Shown piece by piece: positions 19,878 to 28,698 of a DNA stretch of 64,000 bases. Position numbers and translations under genes: made by a program. The notes below the pieces were generated by a model. The model saw nothing but the letters and a program-made list of their open reading frames with translations. It searched no databases and was not told the DNA's origin. The stretch's first letter is position 1, and every line of letters begins with the position of its first letter. This DNA is from Parvibaculum sp. GTDB taxonomy: Bacteria; Pseudomonadota; Alphaproteobacteria; Parvibaculales; Parvibaculaceae. The stretch is taken from the NCBI GenBank assembly GCA_030645235.1, contig JAUSMV010000012.1, forward strand, positions 124,001 through 188,000. Direction: 5' to 3'.

Positions 19878-22568
19878 ATGTCGGTTCGCAATCTTGATAA
19901 GATGTTTGCCCCCCGTTCGCTTACACTTATCGGTGCAAGTGTGCGGAAGAATAGCGTCGGCGAGGTTTTGCTGCGTAATCTCACCAGTGCGGGCTTTGCA
20001 GGCGAGATTACGGCGGTCAATCCGCATGCCACATCTTTTGGCGACATCAAATCTTACCCCGATGTGCAAAGCCTGCCGCATGTGCCTGACCTTGCCGTTA
20101 TAGCGACGCCACCTGCCACGGTGCCGGGGCTTATTGCCGATCTGGCTGCCAAAGGTACCAAAGCGGCTGTCGTCATTACGGCGGGTTTTGGTGAGCTGGG
20201 TGAAGCCGGTCGTAAATTGCAAACCGATATGCTTATCGCCGCGCGGCCAAGTCTCTTGCGCATTGCCGGTCCCAATGGCCTCGGTATCATGGCGCCGGGT
20301 GCGGGCCTTAATGCATCCTTTGCACATCTGACGCCGCTTAAAGGCAGCATTGCTTTCGTCTCGCAATCAGGGGCTGTTGTAACAGCCATGCTCGATTGGG
20401 CGACAACACGCGGTATCGGCTTCTCGCATATCGTTTCACTCGGCGGTATGTCGGATGTTGATTTCGGCGACATGCTCGACTATCTCGCACATGATCCGAA
20501 GACAAGTTCGATCCTGCTTTATGTCGAGCAGATCACCGAAGCGCGAAAGTTCATGTCAGCGGCGCGACATGCTGCGCGACTAAAGCCTGTGCTTGTCATC
20601 AAATCAGGCCGTCACGCCGAAGGCGCGAAAGCTGCGCAGTCGCATACAGGCGCGCTTGCCGGATCAGACGCGGTCTATCAGGCTGCCTTCCGCCGCGCTG
20701 GTATGCTCCGTGTTGATGGCATTGAAGATCTGTTTGATGCGGTTGAAACGCTTTCAACCCATCCGGAAAGGCGCCTCCTTGCGGGCAATCGTCTTACTAT
20801 TCTCACCAATGGCGGTGGCGTCGGTGTGCTCGCCACTGATTTTGCGCTTGATGAAGGTGCGCGGCTCGCCAAACTCTCGCCCGAGACGATTGAAAAGCTT
20901 GATGCCGTTTTGCCACGCACATGGAGCCGCGCCAATCCGGTGGACATGATCGGAGATGCACCGGCGTCGCGTTATGCGGATTCCATTGATATCGTATTAC
21001 GTGATCAGGACACTGACGCAGTGCTGGTGCTGAATTGCCCGACCGCCGTTGTTGATAATGTGGCCGCCGCCCATGCGGTCGCGGACGCCGCTGTTAAAAG
21101 CCAGAAGCCCGTATTTACAAGCTGGCTCGGCGATCAGGGCGCACGTGCAGGCCGTCAGGTTTTTATGGATCGTGGTGTGCCGACTTATGAGACACCCAAT
21201 CAGGCTATTCATGCGTTCATGCTGCAGGTCCGCTATTTGCGCAATCAGCGCCTGCTTATGGAAATACCTTCTGACGGACCCGCCTGGCCTGACCGAGATA
21301 TTACCAAGGCGCGCTCTCTTGTCGCGAAGGTTCTTGCTGATGGCCGTGAATGGCTCAATGAATGGGAAGCCAAAGAACTTCTTGCCGCTTATGGCATTCC
21401 TGTTGTCGAAACACGCATGGTCAAAGACGCTGACGAGGCAGCGCGCGTCGCCTCCGAGCTTGGCTTTCCCGCAGCACTCAAAATTCTTTCACCCGACATC
21501 ACGCATAAAACCGATGTGGGCGGCGTCGCGCTCGATCTTGAAAGTGCCGATGCTGTTCGTCAGGCCGCGCAGCACATGCTCGAAAATGTCGCGATGATCG
21601 CGCATGGCGCGCGCGTTGAAGGTTTCACCGTGCAGCGCATGGTGAGCCGCCCGTCGGCGTTTGAGTTGATTCTCGGTATTGTGGATGATGCCACTTTTGG
21701 TCCCGTACTATTGTTTGGGCAGGGCGGCACGGCGGTTGAAATTATCCGCGATAAAGCCATGGCGCTGCCGCCGCTTAACCGTGTGCTTGCCGATGACCTC
21801 ATTCACAGCACACGTATCTCCAAATTGCTCGAAGGGTATCGTGGACGACGTCCGGCGGATCATGAAGCTATTGTCGGGGCGCTGATGGCTCTCGGTGATC
21901 TCGCGGCCGATTTGCCGGAAGTTTCAGAACTCGACATCAACCCGCTTTGGGCCGATCAAAGCGGTGTCATTGCGCTTGATGCGCGTGTGCGGGTGAAGCG
22001 CGCAACGGGCGACCCGACGCAACGCTTTGCGGTGAAACCCTATCCGTCCGATCTTGAAGGCACACTCATCGCACGCGCGGGCCGCACCTATCCGATGCGG
22101 CCGATCAAGCCCGTTGATACACCTTTGATCGACGATCTTCTCGACCACACGGATCCTGAAGACAGCCGTATGCGGTTTTTGTCGCCGCTGCGTCGTCTGC
22201 CGCGCCAGCTTGCCGCGCGCTTGACGCAAATCGACTATGATCGCGAGATGGCCTTTGTTGTCTTCACTGATGACACGCAATCCGCCGTCGCTGTGGTCGG
22301 CCGCTTGTCTGAAAGCCCAGGCCGTGAGCGTGCGGAATACGCAATTTTAGTGCGTTCCGATCAGCAGGGCCTGGGGCTTGGCTATGCGATGATGGTACAC
22401 CTCATCGCCTTTGCCCGTGCGCGCGGCGTCGGTGAGCTATTCGGCCATGTGCTGCGCGAGAACCATTCCATGCTTGATATGTGCAAAGAATTTGGTTTCT
22501 ACCGCACCAGCCTTGAAGGGGAGCCGGGTGTGCTGGAAGTGACCCTTGATCTCAGGCCTCAAGCATGA
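19878..22568 (+). CDS. Acetate--CoA ligase (ADP-forming)-like / GNAT acetyltransferase fusion (Pat/YfiQ type)
   Basis: This 896-residue fusion has a CoA-binding Rossmann domain (SLTLIGASVRKNSVGE), a succinyl-CoA-ligase-like domain with KSGRHAEGAKAAQSHTGALA, an ATP-grasp domain (about 480-700; KILSPDITHKTDVGGVALD) and a C-terminal GNAT domain (about 725-890; VRSDQQGLGLGYAMM). This is the layout of Pat/YfiQ-type protein lysine acetyltransferases, in which the inactive NDP-forming synthetase part senses acetyl-CoA and the GNAT part acetylates targets such as acetyl-CoA synthetase. Whether the ligase half is still catalytic cannot be told from sequence; the SHTGALAG stretch keeps the family's histidine. 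Confidence 0.88.
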   Translation: MSVRNLDKMFAPRSLTLIGASVRKNSVGEVLLRNLTSAGFAGEITAVNPHATSFGDIKSYPDVQSLPHVPDLAVIATPPATVPGLIADLAAKGTKAAVVITAGFGELGEAGRKLQTDMLIAARPSLLRIAGPNGLGIMAPGAGLNASFAHLTPLKGSIAFVSQSGAVVTAMLDWATTRGIGFSHIVSLGGMSDVDFGDMLDYLAHDPKTSSILLYVEQITEARKFMSAARHAARLKPVLVIKSGRHAEGAKAAQSHTGALAGSDAVYQAAFRRAGMLRVDGIEDLFDAVETLSTHPERRLLAGNRLTILTNGGGVGVLATDFALDEGARLAKLSPETIEKLDAVLPRTWSRANPVDMIGDAPASRYADSIDIVLRDQDTDAVLVLNCPTAVVDNVAAAHAVADAAVKSQKPVFTSWLGDQGARAGRQVFMDRGVPTYETPNQAIHAFMLQVRYLRNQRLLMEIPSDGPAWPDRDITKARSLVAKVLADGREWLNEWEAKELLAAYGIPVVETRMVKDADEAARVASELGFPAALKILSPDITHKTDVGGVALDLESADAVRQAAQHMLENVAMIAHGARVEGFTVQRMVSRPSAFELILGIVDDATFGPVLLFGQGGTAVEIIRDKAMALPPLNRVLADDLIHSTRISKLLEGYRGRRPADHEAIVGALMALGDLAADLPEVSELDINPLWADQSGVIALDARVRVKRATGDPTQRFAVKPYPSDLEGTLIARAGRTYPMRPIKPVDTPLIDDLLDHTDPEDSRMRFLSPLRRLPRQLAARLTQIDYDREMAFVVFTDDTQSAVAVVGRLSESPGRERAEYAILVRSDQQGLGLGYAMMVHLIAFARARGVGELFGHVLRENHSMLDMCKEFGFYRTSLEGEPGVLEVTLDLRPQA

Positions 22569-22571
22569 CAG

Positions 22572-22595
22572 CGCCCCTCCCGTGAGGGAGAGGCG
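22572..22595. terminator. Hairpin between convergent genes
   Basis: CGCCCCTCCC and GGGAGAGGCG form a 10-bp stem with one mismatch around a GTGA loop, 4 bp after the stop of the synthetase-GNAT gene and 20 bp from the hsp20 stop. There is no real T-run, so it may act as a 3' protective hairpin for both convergent transcripts. Confidence 0.5.
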
Positions 22596-22614
22596 TGCCA
22601 TTTATCAGACCTGA

Positions 22615-23079
22615 TTACTCTGCAGCGGCAAGGCTGCCTTCAATTGCCGACGCTTTCGGCGCGACAGTTGTAATCGCGATCTGGCGCGGTTTCAGCTGTT
22701 CGGGAATCCGGCGCACGAGGTCCACATGGAGGAGTCCGTGTTCAAGGCTCGCACCTTTGACTTCCACGTGATCGGCAAGCTGGAAACGACGGTCAAAGCT
22801 GCGACCGGCAATACCCTGATGGAGATAATTGCCTTGGGCGACATCGGTTCGTTTACCCGAAATCGTCAGCACGTTCTGCTTCACTTCGAGCGAGAGTTCG
22901 CTTTCAGCAAAGCCTGCGACCGCCACGGAAATGCGGTAATCATGCTCGCCGAGACGCTCGATATTGTAAGGGGGGTAGGTCGGCGTATCAGCCTCGCGCG
23001 ATGCGCTGTCGAGCAGCGATTGCAGATGGTCAAAGCCAACCGAGGAGCGATAAAGGGGGGAAAAATCGAAAGTACGCAT
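22615..23079 (-). CDS. Small heat shock protein, Hsp20/IbpA family
   Basis: This 154-residue ATP-independent holdase chaperone binds unfolding proteins in the cytoplasm and inclusion bodies. The alpha-crystallin domain spans about residues 35-130 (YNIERLGEHDYRISVAVAGF, VLTISGKR, YLHQGIAGRSFDRRFQLADHVEV, LEHGLLHVDLVRRIPE). The N terminus MRTFDFSPLYRSSVGFD matches the IbpA-type start. An RpoH-like promoter lies about 150 bp upstream, leaving a long leader that could fold as a thermosensor. Confidence 0.93.
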   Translation of the reverse strand: MRTFDFSPLYRSSVGFDHLQSLLDSASREADTPTYPPYNIERLGEHDYRISVAVAGFAESELSLEVKQNVLTISGKRTDVAQGNYLHQGIAGRSFDRRFQLADHVEVKGASLEHGLLHVDLVRRIPEQLKPRQIAITTVAPKASAIEGSLAAAE

Positions 23080-23230
23080 GGGTCAGTCATCCTTTTTTGA
23101 TGCCTCCCGCCTTTTCAGGTCAAGGAGAGCGAAAGCAATGCTATAGAGATATGTGCAAAACTCGTGTGCCGCCGTTTGGCCGGCCGGATTTTGTCACATT
23201 CGGACCCGCCTAAAGCGGCGTCCGTGGAAA

Positions 23231-23262
23231 CGACATAGGAAGCAGAGTAATTTGCGTCAAGA
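23231..23262 (-). promoter_or_regulatory. RpoH (sigma-32)-type promoter for hsp20
   Basis: Read on the minus strand: CTTGACG (from 23261) and CCTATGTCG (to 23231), with 17-18 bp between CTTG and CCTATGT. This fits the alphaproteobacterial RpoH consensus CTTG-N17/18-CYTATNT. It could also serve as a sigma-70 promoter (TTGACG/TATGTC). The predicted start near 23225 gives a leader of about 145 nt. Confidence 0.55.
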
Positions 23263-23301
23263 CCGCCGGGGTCCGGTTTTTTTGAATTTTGGGGTGTGAA
23301 G

Positions 23302-24513
23302 ATGAAGTTGAAATTCGGTGCGCTGGTTCTTATGGCGGCTCTGACGGCGGCGGGTTCAGTCCGCGCCGAAGACCCCGCGACCATCCGTCTCGGTGCAGCC
23401 GTTTCCCTCAGTGGCAAATATTCCACCAACGGCGTTTTTACCCGCAACGGCTATGACCTCGCGGTCGCCCGCATCAATGAGCGCGGTGGTGTTAAAGTCG
23501 GCGATAAGACCTACAAGCTTGAAATCGTCTATTACGACGATGAATCGACGCCTGCCCGTGGTGCGCAGCTTGCCGAGCGTCTGATCCAGCAGGACGGCGT
23601 TAAATATCTTCTCGGACCTTATTCGTCAGGTCTCGTTGAGGCCATGGCCCCCGTCACCGAAAAATACGGTGTGCCAATGGTTGAAGCCAATGGTGCGGCG
23701 ATTTCGCTCTTCCGCAAAGGCTACAAATATCTCTTCGCCGTTCTGTCAACGACCGACCAGTATCTCAAGGGTGCGGTTGATCTTGCGGGATCACGTTCGG
23801 CTGATCCGTCCAAGCTTCGCATTGCCATGGCCTTTGAGAACGACCCCTTCTCGCAGGACGTGCGCGAAGGTGTTACCGAAGACGCAAAGCGTTTCGGTAT
23901 GAAGATTGTGGTTGATGACAAGCTGCCGCCGGACCTGAACGACATGTCGGCGACGCTCACCAAAGTGAAATTGCTGAAGCCCGATATTCTCATCGTATCG
24001 GGCCATGAAAAAGGCGCGGAGACAGCGGTGCGTCAGATCGCCGATCAGCGCGTCAATGTTCCTATGCTCGCCATGACCCATTGTGACAGCGCGCAGATTG
24101 CTGAGAAGCACGGCAAAATCGCTGAGTATACACTCTGCGCGGCCCAATGGGCGCCGTCACTTTCTTACTCAGATGAACTTTTCGGTAAGGCGAGTGAATA
24201 TGCGGCGCTTTACGAAAAAACCTACAAAGAACCCGCACCGTATCAGGCGGCTGAATCAAGCGCTGCTGTGCAGGTCTTTGCTGATGCCTTTGCACGCGCC
24301 GGTAGTCTTGATCCCAAAGCCGTGCGTGATGCGCTGTCTCAAACCAATATGAAAACGTTCTACGGCCCCATCCGCTTTGATGAAACCGGCAAGAATGTTG
24401 ACAAGCCCACGATTCTTTATCAGGTGCAGGACGGCAAATATGTGGTCGTCTATCCCGAGAAGTGGGCTGAAGCTAAATTGCGTACACCGACACCCAGCTG
24501 GGATAAAAGGTAA
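23302..24513 (+). CDS. ABC transporter substrate-binding protein, branched-chain amino acid (LivJ/K) type
   Basis: This 403-residue periplasmic receptor starts with a signal peptide (MKLKFGALVLMAALTAAGSVRA, cleavage after Ala22) and continues into a type I Leu/Ile/Val-binding fold (IRLGAAVSLSGKYSTNG, YYDDESTPARGAQLAERLI, KYLLGPYSSG). The ATG at 23302 is chosen because it gives a canonical signal peptide; an in-frame GTG lies 6 bp upstream. It is the first gene of a five-gene importer operon. The ligand may be a branched-chain amino acid, but this family also binds amides, urea and aromatic acids, so specificity is open. Confidence 0.9.
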   Translation: MKLKFGALVLMAALTAAGSVRAEDPATIRLGAAVSLSGKYSTNGVFTRNGYDLAVARINERGGVKVGDKTYKLEIVYYDDESTPARGAQLAERLIQQDGVKYLLGPYSSGLVEAMAPVTEKYGVPMVEANGAAISLFRKGYKYLFAVLSTTDQYLKGAVDLAGSRSADPSKLRIAMAFENDPFSQDVREGVTEDAKRFGMKIVVDDKLPPDLNDMSATLTKVKLLKPDILIVSGHEKGAETAVRQIADQRVNVPMLAMTHCDSAQIAEKHGKIAEYTLCAAQWAPSLSYSDELFGKASEYAALYEKTYKEPAPYQAAESSAAVQVFADAFARAGSLDPKAVRDALSQTNMKTFYGPIRFDETGKNVDKPTILYQVQDGKYVVVYPEKWAEAKLRTPTPSWDKR

Positions 24514-24519
24514 GGGCGC

Positions 24520-25422
24520 GTGATCGACAATCTTCTTCTACTTCTGCAAAACCCGTCCTTCGCGCTTGATGTTGTGCTGAACGGCTTGCTCGCGGGCGCG
24601 ATCTTCGCGCTCGCGGCTTACGGCATGTCGCTTGTCTGGGGTGTGCTTAATATCGTCAACATCGTGCAGGGCGAATTGGTCGTGCTCGGCGGTTATTTGG
24701 CGTTTGTTGCGATGGGAGCCGGTGTGCCTGCTTATTTCGCACTGCCGCTTTCCGCTGCTGTCATGTTCGGCGTCGGTTACGGGCTTTACTACACGGTCAT
24801 TTTTCGTGTTGTGGATAAAGACCTCTTCATCTCGATCCTCGCGACCTTCGGCCTCTCGATTGTCATACAGCAATTGATGAACACGGTTTTTGGCTCCGAT
24901 GTGCGCAGCATCGATACGGGCCTTGGCTCCTTCTACATGCTTGACGGAGCCGTGACGGTTGCATGGATCAAGCTCATCGCCTGTGCACTGGCGCTTGTCT
25001 CCGGTGCTGCGCTCTGGCTTTTCCTGCGCCATGCGCGCCTGGGTCAGGCCATTCGTGCCACAGCGCAAAATCCGCGTGCCGCGCATATCCTCGGGATCGA
25101 CACGGGTCGCGTCTATGCCATCACCTATGGCCTTAACGGCGCGCTTTGTGGTGCGGCAGGCAGTCTCGCTGTCATGGCATGGACCATTCATCCCTATATC
25201 GGCCTGCCTTACACGGTGCGCTCGTTCATGATTGTCGTTGTTGCCGGTCTCGGTAATGTCGGTGGTGTCGTCGCGGCGGGTCTGTCGCTCGGCGCTCTTG
25301 AAAATGTTGCGGGCTTCGTGCTCGGCGCTGAGTATCAGATTGCCTTCGTCTTTGCGCTCATGGTGCTGATACTGGTTTGGCGCAACTGGCGTGCTGCGCG
25401 CCGCAGGACGTATCTCTCATGA
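24520..25422 (+). CDS. ABC transporter permease, LivH type
   Basis: This 300-residue inner-membrane permease has about eight helices and the family features LAAYGMSLVWGVLNIVNIVQGELVVLGGY near the N terminus and an EAA-like region (IRATAQNPRAAHILGIDTGRVYAITYGL, about 185-212) for contact with the ATPases. The GTG start at 24520 is 6 bp after the receptor gene stop. The stop overlaps the LivM start by ATGA, showing tight coupling. Confidence 0.92.
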   Translation: MIDNLLLLLQNPSFALDVVLNGLLAGAIFALAAYGMSLVWGVLNIVNIVQGELVVLGGYLAFVAMGAGVPAYFALPLSAAVMFGVGYGLYYTVIFRVVDKDLFISILATFGLSIVIQQLMNTVFGSDVRSIDTGLGSFYMLDGAVTVAWIKLIACALALVSGAALWLFLRHARLGQAIRATAQNPRAAHILGIDTGRVYAITYGLNGALCGAAGSLAVMAWTIHPYIGLPYTVRSFMIVVVAGLGNVGGVVAAGLSLGALENVAGFVLGAEYQIAFVFALMVLILVWRNWRAARRRTYLS

Positions 25423-26399
25423 TTGATCTTATTCTTGATCGTGTGCAGGGTATTCCCGAATGGGGTTTGCTTACGGGCCTCGGGCTTCTCGCTCTTGTCG
25501 CGCCCTTTGTTGCGCCAAGCCTCGCGACGCAACTTGCTTTCCTCTGGCTCATGGTCGTCTTCGCGCAGACATGGGACGTGCTCGGCGGTCAGCTTGGCTA
25601 TAACTCCTTCGGTAATGTCATCTTCTTTGGCATCGGCTGCTATGCCTGCGCTGTTGTGCAGCGTGACAGCGGCCTGCCTTACTATGAAGCTCTGGCGCTT
25701 GGCCTTGCACTGGCCGCCGCCCTCGCACTTGTTGCTGCTCTTGTGTTCGGCGCGGCGTTGCTCGGCATACGCGGCCATTATTTTGCGATTGCCACACTGG
25801 GTCTCGGCATTGCGGCGGGTGAGATCGCGGCGGGCTGGTCTTATATCGGCGCAGGCTCCGGCCTTGCTATGCCGCTCTATCCCGGTGCACTCGGCTCGCG
25901 CGAATTGTTTTTCTATTTTGTGATGTTCGCGATAGCGACAGGTTGTTTCTTCACGCTGCGCTGGCTCTACGGCACGCGCTTTGGTCTGGCGATGAACGCC
26001 ATCCGCGACGATGAAGACAAAGCCGAAGCGATGGGCTTGCATACGACCGCCATCAAAACAATCGCATGGGCGATCTCTGCGGTGTTTCTTGGTCTCGCAG
26101 GTGGCGTTGCTGCCAATATGCTCGGCTTCATCGATCCGCGTGACGTTGCGTTCTCCGGCGCGACCTTCGGCGTCTGGATGGTGCTGATGGCCATTCTCGG
26201 CGGCAAGGGCACGCTTTGGGGACCGGTCATCGGTGCGGTGATTTTCCACATCACCAAGGAATTGTTCTGGACTTATTTGCTCGGTTGGCAACGCGTCGCG
26301 CTCGGCCTGTTGATCGTCGCCATCGTTCTGTTCTTCCCCCAAGGCATCATGGGCTGGGTCAAAGCACGTCAACAATCACGCGCAGTGGTCACGCCATGA
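25419..26399 (+). CDS. ABC transporter permease, LivM type
   Basis: This 326-residue second permease has the LivM signatures LGGQLGYNSFGNVIFFGIGCYA, GIRGHYFAIATLGLGIA and the cytoplasmic loop GLAMNAIRDDEDKAEAMGLH. The start at ATG 25419 overlaps the LivH stop by 4 bp, and its own stop overlaps the next gene by 4 bp. A start upstream at 25377 would overlap livH more and is unlikely. Confidence 0.92.
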   Translation: MIDLILDRVQGIPEWGLLTGLGLLALVAPFVAPSLATQLAFLWLMVVFAQTWDVLGGQLGYNSFGNVIFFGIGCYACAVVQRDSGLPYYEALALGLALAAALALVAALVFGAALLGIRGHYFAIATLGLGIAAGEIAAGWSYIGAGSGLAMPLYPGALGSRELFFYFVMFAIATGCFFTLRWLYGTRFGLAMNAIRDDEDKAEAMGLHTTAIKTIAWAISAVFLGLAGGVAANMLGFIDPRDVAFSGATFGVWMVLMAILGGKGTLWGPVIGAVIFHITKELFWTYLLGWQRVALGLLIVAIVLFFPQGIMGWVKARQQSRAVVTP

Positions 26400-27139
26400 C
26401 CCTTTTGCTCGATGTGCAAAATGTCACCAAGCGTTTTGGCGGCGTCACGGCCAATGACGGTGTGTCGTTGCAGGTGCGCACGGGGCAAATCGCCGGTCTC
26501 ATCGGTCCCAACGGGTCTGGCAAGTCCACCTTGTTTAGCGCGATCATGGGCGCGTTTCCCATTGATGGCGGTGAGGTCATGTTCAATGGTGCGCCCATCT
26601 CAAAACTTCGCGTTGGGCCCATCGTGCGTTCGGGGCTTGTGCGGACCTATCAGCAAACACGCATCTATAGCGAAATGACCTGCATGGAAAATATGCAGGT
26701 TTCGTCGCGCGCCTCGCAGGGCAATGTCTTGTCGCTGCTGCGTCTTAAAGCGCGCGGGGTGGATGTGCGGGCGGAGGATCTCCTTGCTTTCGTCGGCCTC
26801 TATGAAAAACGCTTCGAGCATGCGGGTCGCTTGAGCTTCGGTCAGCAGAAGCTTTTAGAGTTTGCGATGGCGCTGATGTGCGAGCCGAAGCTTCTGCTCC
26901 TCGATGAACCAACGGCCGGCATCAATCCGACACTCATCAACGGTCTCATAGATCGTTTGCAGCGCGCCAATAAAGAACTGGGCGTGACGCTTCTCGTCAT
27001 CGAACATAATATGCGCGTCATTATGAATCTTGCTGAACACATTACCTGCCTCGCGCATGGCTGTGTACTCGCCTCCGGCGCGCCGGAAGAGGTGCGCAAC
27101 GATCCCCGTGTGCTCGATGCTTATCTGGGGGCACATTGA
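26396..27139 (+). CDS. ABC transporter ATP-binding protein, LivG type
   Basis: This 247-residue nucleotide-binding subunit has Walker A GPNGSGKST, the signature LSFGQQKLLEFA, Walker B LLLLDEPTAGI and the switch His in VIEHNMRVIM. It pairs with the LivF-type ATPase to energise uptake. The start ATG at 26396 overlaps the LivM stop (ATGA). The signature has FGQQ in place of the common SGGQQ, normal for this subfamily. Confidence 0.93.
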   Translation: MTLLLDVQNVTKRFGGVTANDGVSLQVRTGQIAGLIGPNGSGKSTLFSAIMGAFPIDGGEVMFNGAPISKLRVGPIVRSGLVRTYQQTRIYSEMTCMENMQVSSRASQGNVLSLLRLKARGVDVRAEDLLAFVGLYEKRFEHAGRLSFGQQKLLEFAMALMCEPKLLLLDEPTAGINPTLINGLIDRLQRANKELGVTLLVIEHNMRVIMNLAEHITCLAHGCVLASGAPEEVRNDPRVLDAYLGAH

Positions 27140-28011
27140 TGTCTGAGGGTCAGACACCACAGGATAAAAAACGGGCCGCTGGCTATGGCGAAGGCGGCGT
27201 AGCACCTGCGATGTCGGTCGGCGATGTGGCACGTGAAGCTGAGACCATGGGCGCGAGCGTCTCGCGCGGTGATATTCTTGCGCTCGCCGGCCCCGAACCC
27301 GTGCTCGAATTGCGAGACCTTCACGCAGGTTACGGCGCGATGGAAATTCTTCATGGCATTGATCTCGCGATTGGTGCGGGTAAGAGCCTTTGCATTGTCG
27401 GGCCGAATGGTGCGGGTAAGTCCACGGTGCTTCATTCGATTTTCGGTTTTACCAAAATTACAGGCGGCACTGTCATTACATCTGGCCGTGATGTCACGCA
27501 GCTCACGCCCAGCGACAAGTTACGCGACGCGAAGATTGCTTATATTCTGCAAGACAATTCTATTTTTCCTGACATGACGGTTGAGGAAAACCTGTTGATG
27601 GGTGGTTATCTGCTCAACAATCAGCGTAAGGCGCACGAGGCTGCTGAAAAAATATTCGCGCAATATGATCGTCTGGCCAAGCGCCGCCGCGAGCGCGCAG
27701 GCGTCTTGTCGGGTGGTGAGCGTCGTCTCCTTGAAATCAGCCGGTCACTGATCATGGACCCTAATGTGCTTTTGGTGGACGAGCCGTCCATCGGGCTTGA
27801 GCCGCGTATGATCGATATGGTGTTTGAGATTCTCGCTGATCTGCGCGATGGGCATGGCAAGTCGATTATTATGGTTGAGCAGAATGCAAAGCGCGGGCTT
27901 GAGTTCGCGGATATCGGTTACGTGATGGTATCCGGTCGCGTGGCGCTTGCCGCGGCGGGTCGCGAACTCCTCGAAAACCCGCAGGTTGGCAGGCTTTTTC
28001 TCGGTTCTTAA
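27139..28011 (+). CDS. ABC transporter ATP-binding protein, LivF type, with N-terminal extension
   Basis: This 290-residue second ATPase has Walker A GPNGAGKST, signature LSGGERRLLEIS and Walker B VLLVDEPSIGL. Typical LivF proteins are about 235 residues; here the ABC domain starts near residue 54 (PVLELRDLHAGYGAMEIL) and is preceded by a polar, probably disordered extension (MSEGQTPQDKKRAAGYGEGG and on). The ATG at 27139 overlaps the LivG stop by one base. Starting inside the extension would lose the coupling, so the long form is favoured. Confidence 0.9.
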   Translation: MSEGQTPQDKKRAAGYGEGGVAPAMSVGDVAREAETMGASVSRGDILALAGPEPVLELRDLHAGYGAMEILHGIDLAIGAGKSLCIVGPNGAGKSTVLHSIFGFTKITGGTVITSGRDVTQLTPSDKLRDAKIAYILQDNSIFPDMTVEENLLMGGYLLNNQRKAHEAAEKIFAQYDRLAKRRRERAGVLSGGERRLLEISRSLIMDPNVLLVDEPSIGLEPRMIDMVFEILADLRDGHGKSIIMVEQNAKRGLEFADIGYVMVSGRVALAAAGRELLENPQVGRLFLGS

Positions 28012-28136
28012 CGACCATCTCAGTTTCACCTTTTTCTGAACGTCAGATGAACACGTGCCCCAGCCAGTGTTCAGGCGCTTCCCCATATTGTCGCGTTCAT
28101 GGGGTTCGACCTCACAGAAATAATTTGGAGGCTGAT

Positions 28137-28508
28137 ATGAACAAGTTTCTTACGACTGCCGTTATCGCCGCGACACTTGCGATTGGCACGCCGATGGCTG
28201 CTCAGGCCGACAGCAATCGTCATGATGACCGTCGCGGCGGACATTCACGTGATTATCGCGACAATGATCGCCGCGATCACCGTGAGTATCGCCACAGCGA
28301 CCGTCGTGATCACCGTGACTATCGCCGCATGAAGCGTCATGAGTTTTCGCATTGGCGCCCGCATCTTGAGCGTCAGCACTACCGCAGCTTTGGTCGTCCG
28401 GTGTTCTACGATGACTATTACCGCGTCCGTGCTCACGATCGTCGTGGTCACGTCGTGTTCCTCAACGTCAATGCCTATACCGGCGTGATCTTGTCTATCG
28501 GTCGTTAA
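28137..28508 (+). CDS. Secreted His/Arg/Asp-rich protein with one PepSY-like module
   Basis: This 123-residue protein starts with a signal peptide (MNKFLTTAVIAATLAIGTPMAAQA), followed by a highly charged low-complexity stretch rich in HD, RR and DYR (about residues 28-63) and a C-terminal module (HWRPHLERQHYRSFGRPVFYDDYYRV to VNAYTGVILSIGR). The module matches the last module of the protein at 28699-29499 (SFRPMLEKNKYSRF, YDDYYSANARDEKGR, NAFTGAILSK), so the two are paralogues. GGAGG lies 5 bp before the ATG. The function is unknown; the histidine-rich region could bind metal. It is followed by an intrinsic terminator. Confidence 0.75.
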   Translation: MNKFLTTAVIAATLAIGTPMAAQADSNRHDDRRGGHSRDYRDNDRRDHREYRHSDRRDHRDYRRMKRHEFSHWRPHLERQHYRSFGRPVFYDDYYRVRAHDRRGHVVFLNVNAYTGVILSIGR

Positions 28509-28534
28509 TCCCTCTGCGAATGTTCCTTGACTTC

Positions 28535-28563
28535 AGGCCCCGTCCCAGCGGGGCCTCTTTTTT
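28535..28563 (+). terminator. Rho-independent terminator
   Basis: AGGCCCCG and CGGGGCCT form an 8-bp stem with a 6-nt loop, followed by CTTTTTT. It ends the small secreted-protein transcript 27 bp after the stop. Confidence 0.9.
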
Positions 28564-28698
28564 GGACCAGAAATTTTTTTCTAAATAAATGCGCTATGAA
28601 CGATATCTGAATGTAAGTCCCAGAATAGGTTCAGGCGGTAGGTGTCATTCTCATTATCAAGGATCGGTGTTCGGTCCATTTTGCCCCAGGAGACTAAA

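Noticed and set aside
25335-26375. Long open frame (346 codons) on the minus strand opposite the LivM gene
   Set aside because: It is antisense to a clearly coding, domain-rich permease, has a composition dominated by Glu/Arg/His/Asp typical of the reverse complement of membrane-protein codons, and has no recognisable domain.
28137-28508. Truncated or frameshifted copy of the three-module PepSY-like gene
   Set aside because: It has its own signal peptide, ribosome binding site and terminator, so it is an intact small paralogue rather than a remnant.
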